Shown piece by piece: positions 5,569 to 6,594 of a DNA stretch of 6,594 nucleotides. How positions within the stretch are numbered: the stretch's first letter is position 1; the number at the start of each line of letters is the position of its first letter. Below the pieces are notes generated by a model, which made no database searches, was not told the origin of the DNA, and saw only the letters and a list, made by a program, of their open reading frames with translations. This stretch comes from Bacillota bacterium (GTDB taxonomy: Bacteria > Bacillota_A > Clostridia > Lachnospirales > Lachnospiraceae), in NCBI GenBank assembly GCA_023443925.1, contig JAEZSL010000135.1, forward strand, positions 1 through 6,594, read 5' to 3'. The translations under genes were made by a program, and so were the position numbers.

Positions 5569-5670
5569 GAAAGAAGATATTTTAAAAGAAGATATTTTGA
5601 ATGATGATGTTTTGAAAGAGATATTTTGAAAGAAGATATTTTGAAAGAGATATTTTGAAAGAGATATTTT
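5554..5670. repeat. Tandem array of eight 14-15-nt units
   Basis: Consensus GAAAGAAGATATTTT. Units begin at 5554, 5569, 5584, 5599, 5614, 5628, 5643 and 5657, with lengths 15, 15, 15, 15, 14, 15, 14 and 14. The 14-nt units (5, 7, 8) all lack the same A and are identical to each other. Units 1 and 4 carry base substitutions; unit 3 differs only at its first base. The 15-nt units encode a pentapeptide close to KEDIL in one plus-strand frame, from an ATG at 5552, but that frame stops in unit 5 and has no Shine-Dalgarno. The array lies between convergent genes, ahead of the terminator at 5712, so it should be transcribed as 3' untranslated RNA of the phosphatase gene. Replication slippage readily explains its growth; a function is not known. 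Confidence 0.9.
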
Positions 5671-5711
5671 AAAATAAAAATTCAGAAATAATGTTAAAAG
5701 AATATAAATAG

Positions 5712-5757
5712 AGGTGCGGATATCGGTTATTACTAATCACCGATATCCGCACCTTTT
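5712..5757. terminator. Strong intrinsic terminator, probably bidirectional
   Basis: AGGTGCGGATATCGGT (5712-5727) and ACCGATATCCGCACCT (5739-5754) form a perfect 16-bp stem around an 11-nt loop. On the plus strand Ts continue directly to 5757, then ATT, which is good for the phosphatase transcript. On the minus strand the stem is followed by a T-rich but interrupted tract, so it should also stop pflA transcription, perhaps less efficiently. The position between two convergent genes supports both roles. Confidence 0.85.
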
Positions 5758-5863
5758 ATTGTACCATGAATTGTATTAAATCCTGCATGCCAGTGAATAC
5801 TAAAAGCTTCAACTGCCGGATTTCATGGATTGTCCTCATGGGGTAGTCATCAGATATAAAACA

Positions 5864-6594
5864 TCATTTATTGGTAGCTACATAAATGCCGCTTTCTTCA
5901 AATATGCTCTTCACCTGGTTAAGCAGCGCTTTTTCCGGTTCTTTTGTTTCAGACAATTTATATTCCAGCCCCAGTGCTTTCCATTTGTATTCACCCATCT
6001 TATGAAAACCGAGTAATTCAATTTTGGATACATTGGGATATTCTTTCAAATGCAATGATAAATCCTTTATACTTTCTATATTATCGGTTAAATTAGGTAC
6101 TAATACGTACCGTATCCAGGTGTTAATGTTCTTTTCTTTCAGATAGTCAAGAAAAGCTAAGGTAGGAGCCAGGGCTACACCGGTAACTTCTTTATAAACA
6201 ACCGGATTGTAATTCTTAATATCAAGTAATACGATATCCGTATATTCCAGTATCTCTTTGACTACATCATTAAATATGAATCCTGAAGTGTCAAGTGCAA
6301 CGGAGATCCCCTCCTGTTTGCACAGCTTTGATACTTCCAAAATAAAATCCTGCTGCATCAAGGGTTCCCCTCCGGTAAAAGTAACTCCGCCGCCGGAAAA
6401 ACCCATATATGACTTATACTTCTTTATTTCGTTCATTAACTGACTAGGTGTATATTCCATTCCTTTTGTTGTATCCCAGGTATCGGGATTGTGGCAAAAC
6501 TGGCATCTTAAAACACAGCCCTGCATAAAAACAACAAATCGTATACCAGGTCCGTCCACTGTACCGCAACTTTCAAGGGAATGAATTCGTCCTG
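5864..6594 (-). CDS. pflA: Pyruvate formate-lyase activating enzyme (start outside window)
   Basis: A cytoplasmic radical-SAM enzyme that uses a [4Fe-4S] cluster and S-adenosylmethionine to install the glycyl radical on pyruvate formate-lyase, enabling pyruvate plus CoA to become acetyl-CoA plus formate without oxygen. The visible 242 residues begin GRIHSLESCGTVDGPGIRF, the family's N-terminal signature, so only about four residues are missing and the total would be near the 246 of E. coli PflA. The cluster motif is CVLRCQFC (visible C26, C30, C33), followed by HNPDTW as usual for this enzyme; FTGGEP (GGEP at visible 74-77) is the SAM-binding motif. The GTG at 6559 is an internal valine codon, not the start. 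The gene for its target, pflB, normally lies next to pflA and may sit just beyond the right edge; this cannot be seen. Transcription should end at the hairpin near 5712-5754. Confidence 0.95.
   Translation of the reverse strand, partial: GRIHSLESCGTVDGPGIRFVVFMQGCVLRCQFCHNPDTWDTTKGMEYTPSQLMNEIKKYKSYMGFSGGGVTFTGGEPLMQQDFILEVSKLCKQEGISVALDTSGFIFNDVVKEILEYTDIVLLDIKNYNPVVYKEVTGVALAPTLAFLDYLKEKNINTWIRYVLVPNLTDNIESIKDLSLHLKEYPNVSKIELLGFHKMGEYKWKALGLEYKLSETKEPEKALLNQVKSIFEESGIYVATNK

Noticed and set aside
5554..5670. Reading the repeat block as a CRISPR array
   Set aside because: Units are 14-15 nt and directly adjacent with no unique spacers, and no cas genes are present.

Overview
The window looks like an AT-rich chromosome segment from a low-GC, anaerobic Gram-positive bacterium, most likely a clostridium of the Lachnospiraceae type. 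The reasons are the AT-rich spacers, purine-rich Shine-Dalgarno sites of the AAGGAG type, sigma-A-like promoter hexamers, a pyruvate formate-lyase activase (strict fermentative metabolism), and an HflK/HflC pair as found in many clostridia. The assignment is an inference from gene content, not a species identification.

Layout. Positions 1-127 are the right end of an IS3-family insertion sequence: the last 16 codons of its transposase, a stem-loop and the terminal inverted repeat. About 190 nt without a recognisable gene follow. A membrane-anchored alpha/beta hydrolase gene lies on the minus strand (321-1265). A 380-nt divergent spacer (1266-1645) carries two sigma-A-like promoters for the rightward genes, one of them with an extended -10, and a weaker candidate for the hydrolase. 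Rightward come hflK (1646-2638) and hflC (2640-3503), separated by one base; after 168 nt with an 8-bp inverted repeat, a response regulator-diguanylate cyclase (3672-4592); then, 55 nt later, a Cof/YidA-type HAD phosphatase (4648-5454). A 16-codon reading frame with its own Shine-Dalgarno fills the 55-nt gap almost exactly.

The spacer 5455-5863 lies between convergent genes. It holds an AT-only hairpin, a tandem array of eight 14-15-nt units, and a 16-bp-stem terminator positioned to serve both directions. The window closes with pflA on the minus strand, complete except for about four N-terminal codons that fall outside.

How the genes relate. HflK and HflC should form one membrane complex of SPFH proteins that in proteobacteria encloses and restrains the FtsH protease; no ftsH is visible here. 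The GGDEF protein should make cyclic di-GMP under control of an unidentified sensor kinase. The HAD enzyme is a housekeeping sugar-phosphate or cofactor-phosphate phosphatase. There is no sign that these genes form a single pathway.

I see no clear evidence of a new defence or mobile system. The least explained part is the tandem repeat block at 5554-5670, followed by the micro-ORF between the cyclase and the phosphatase.
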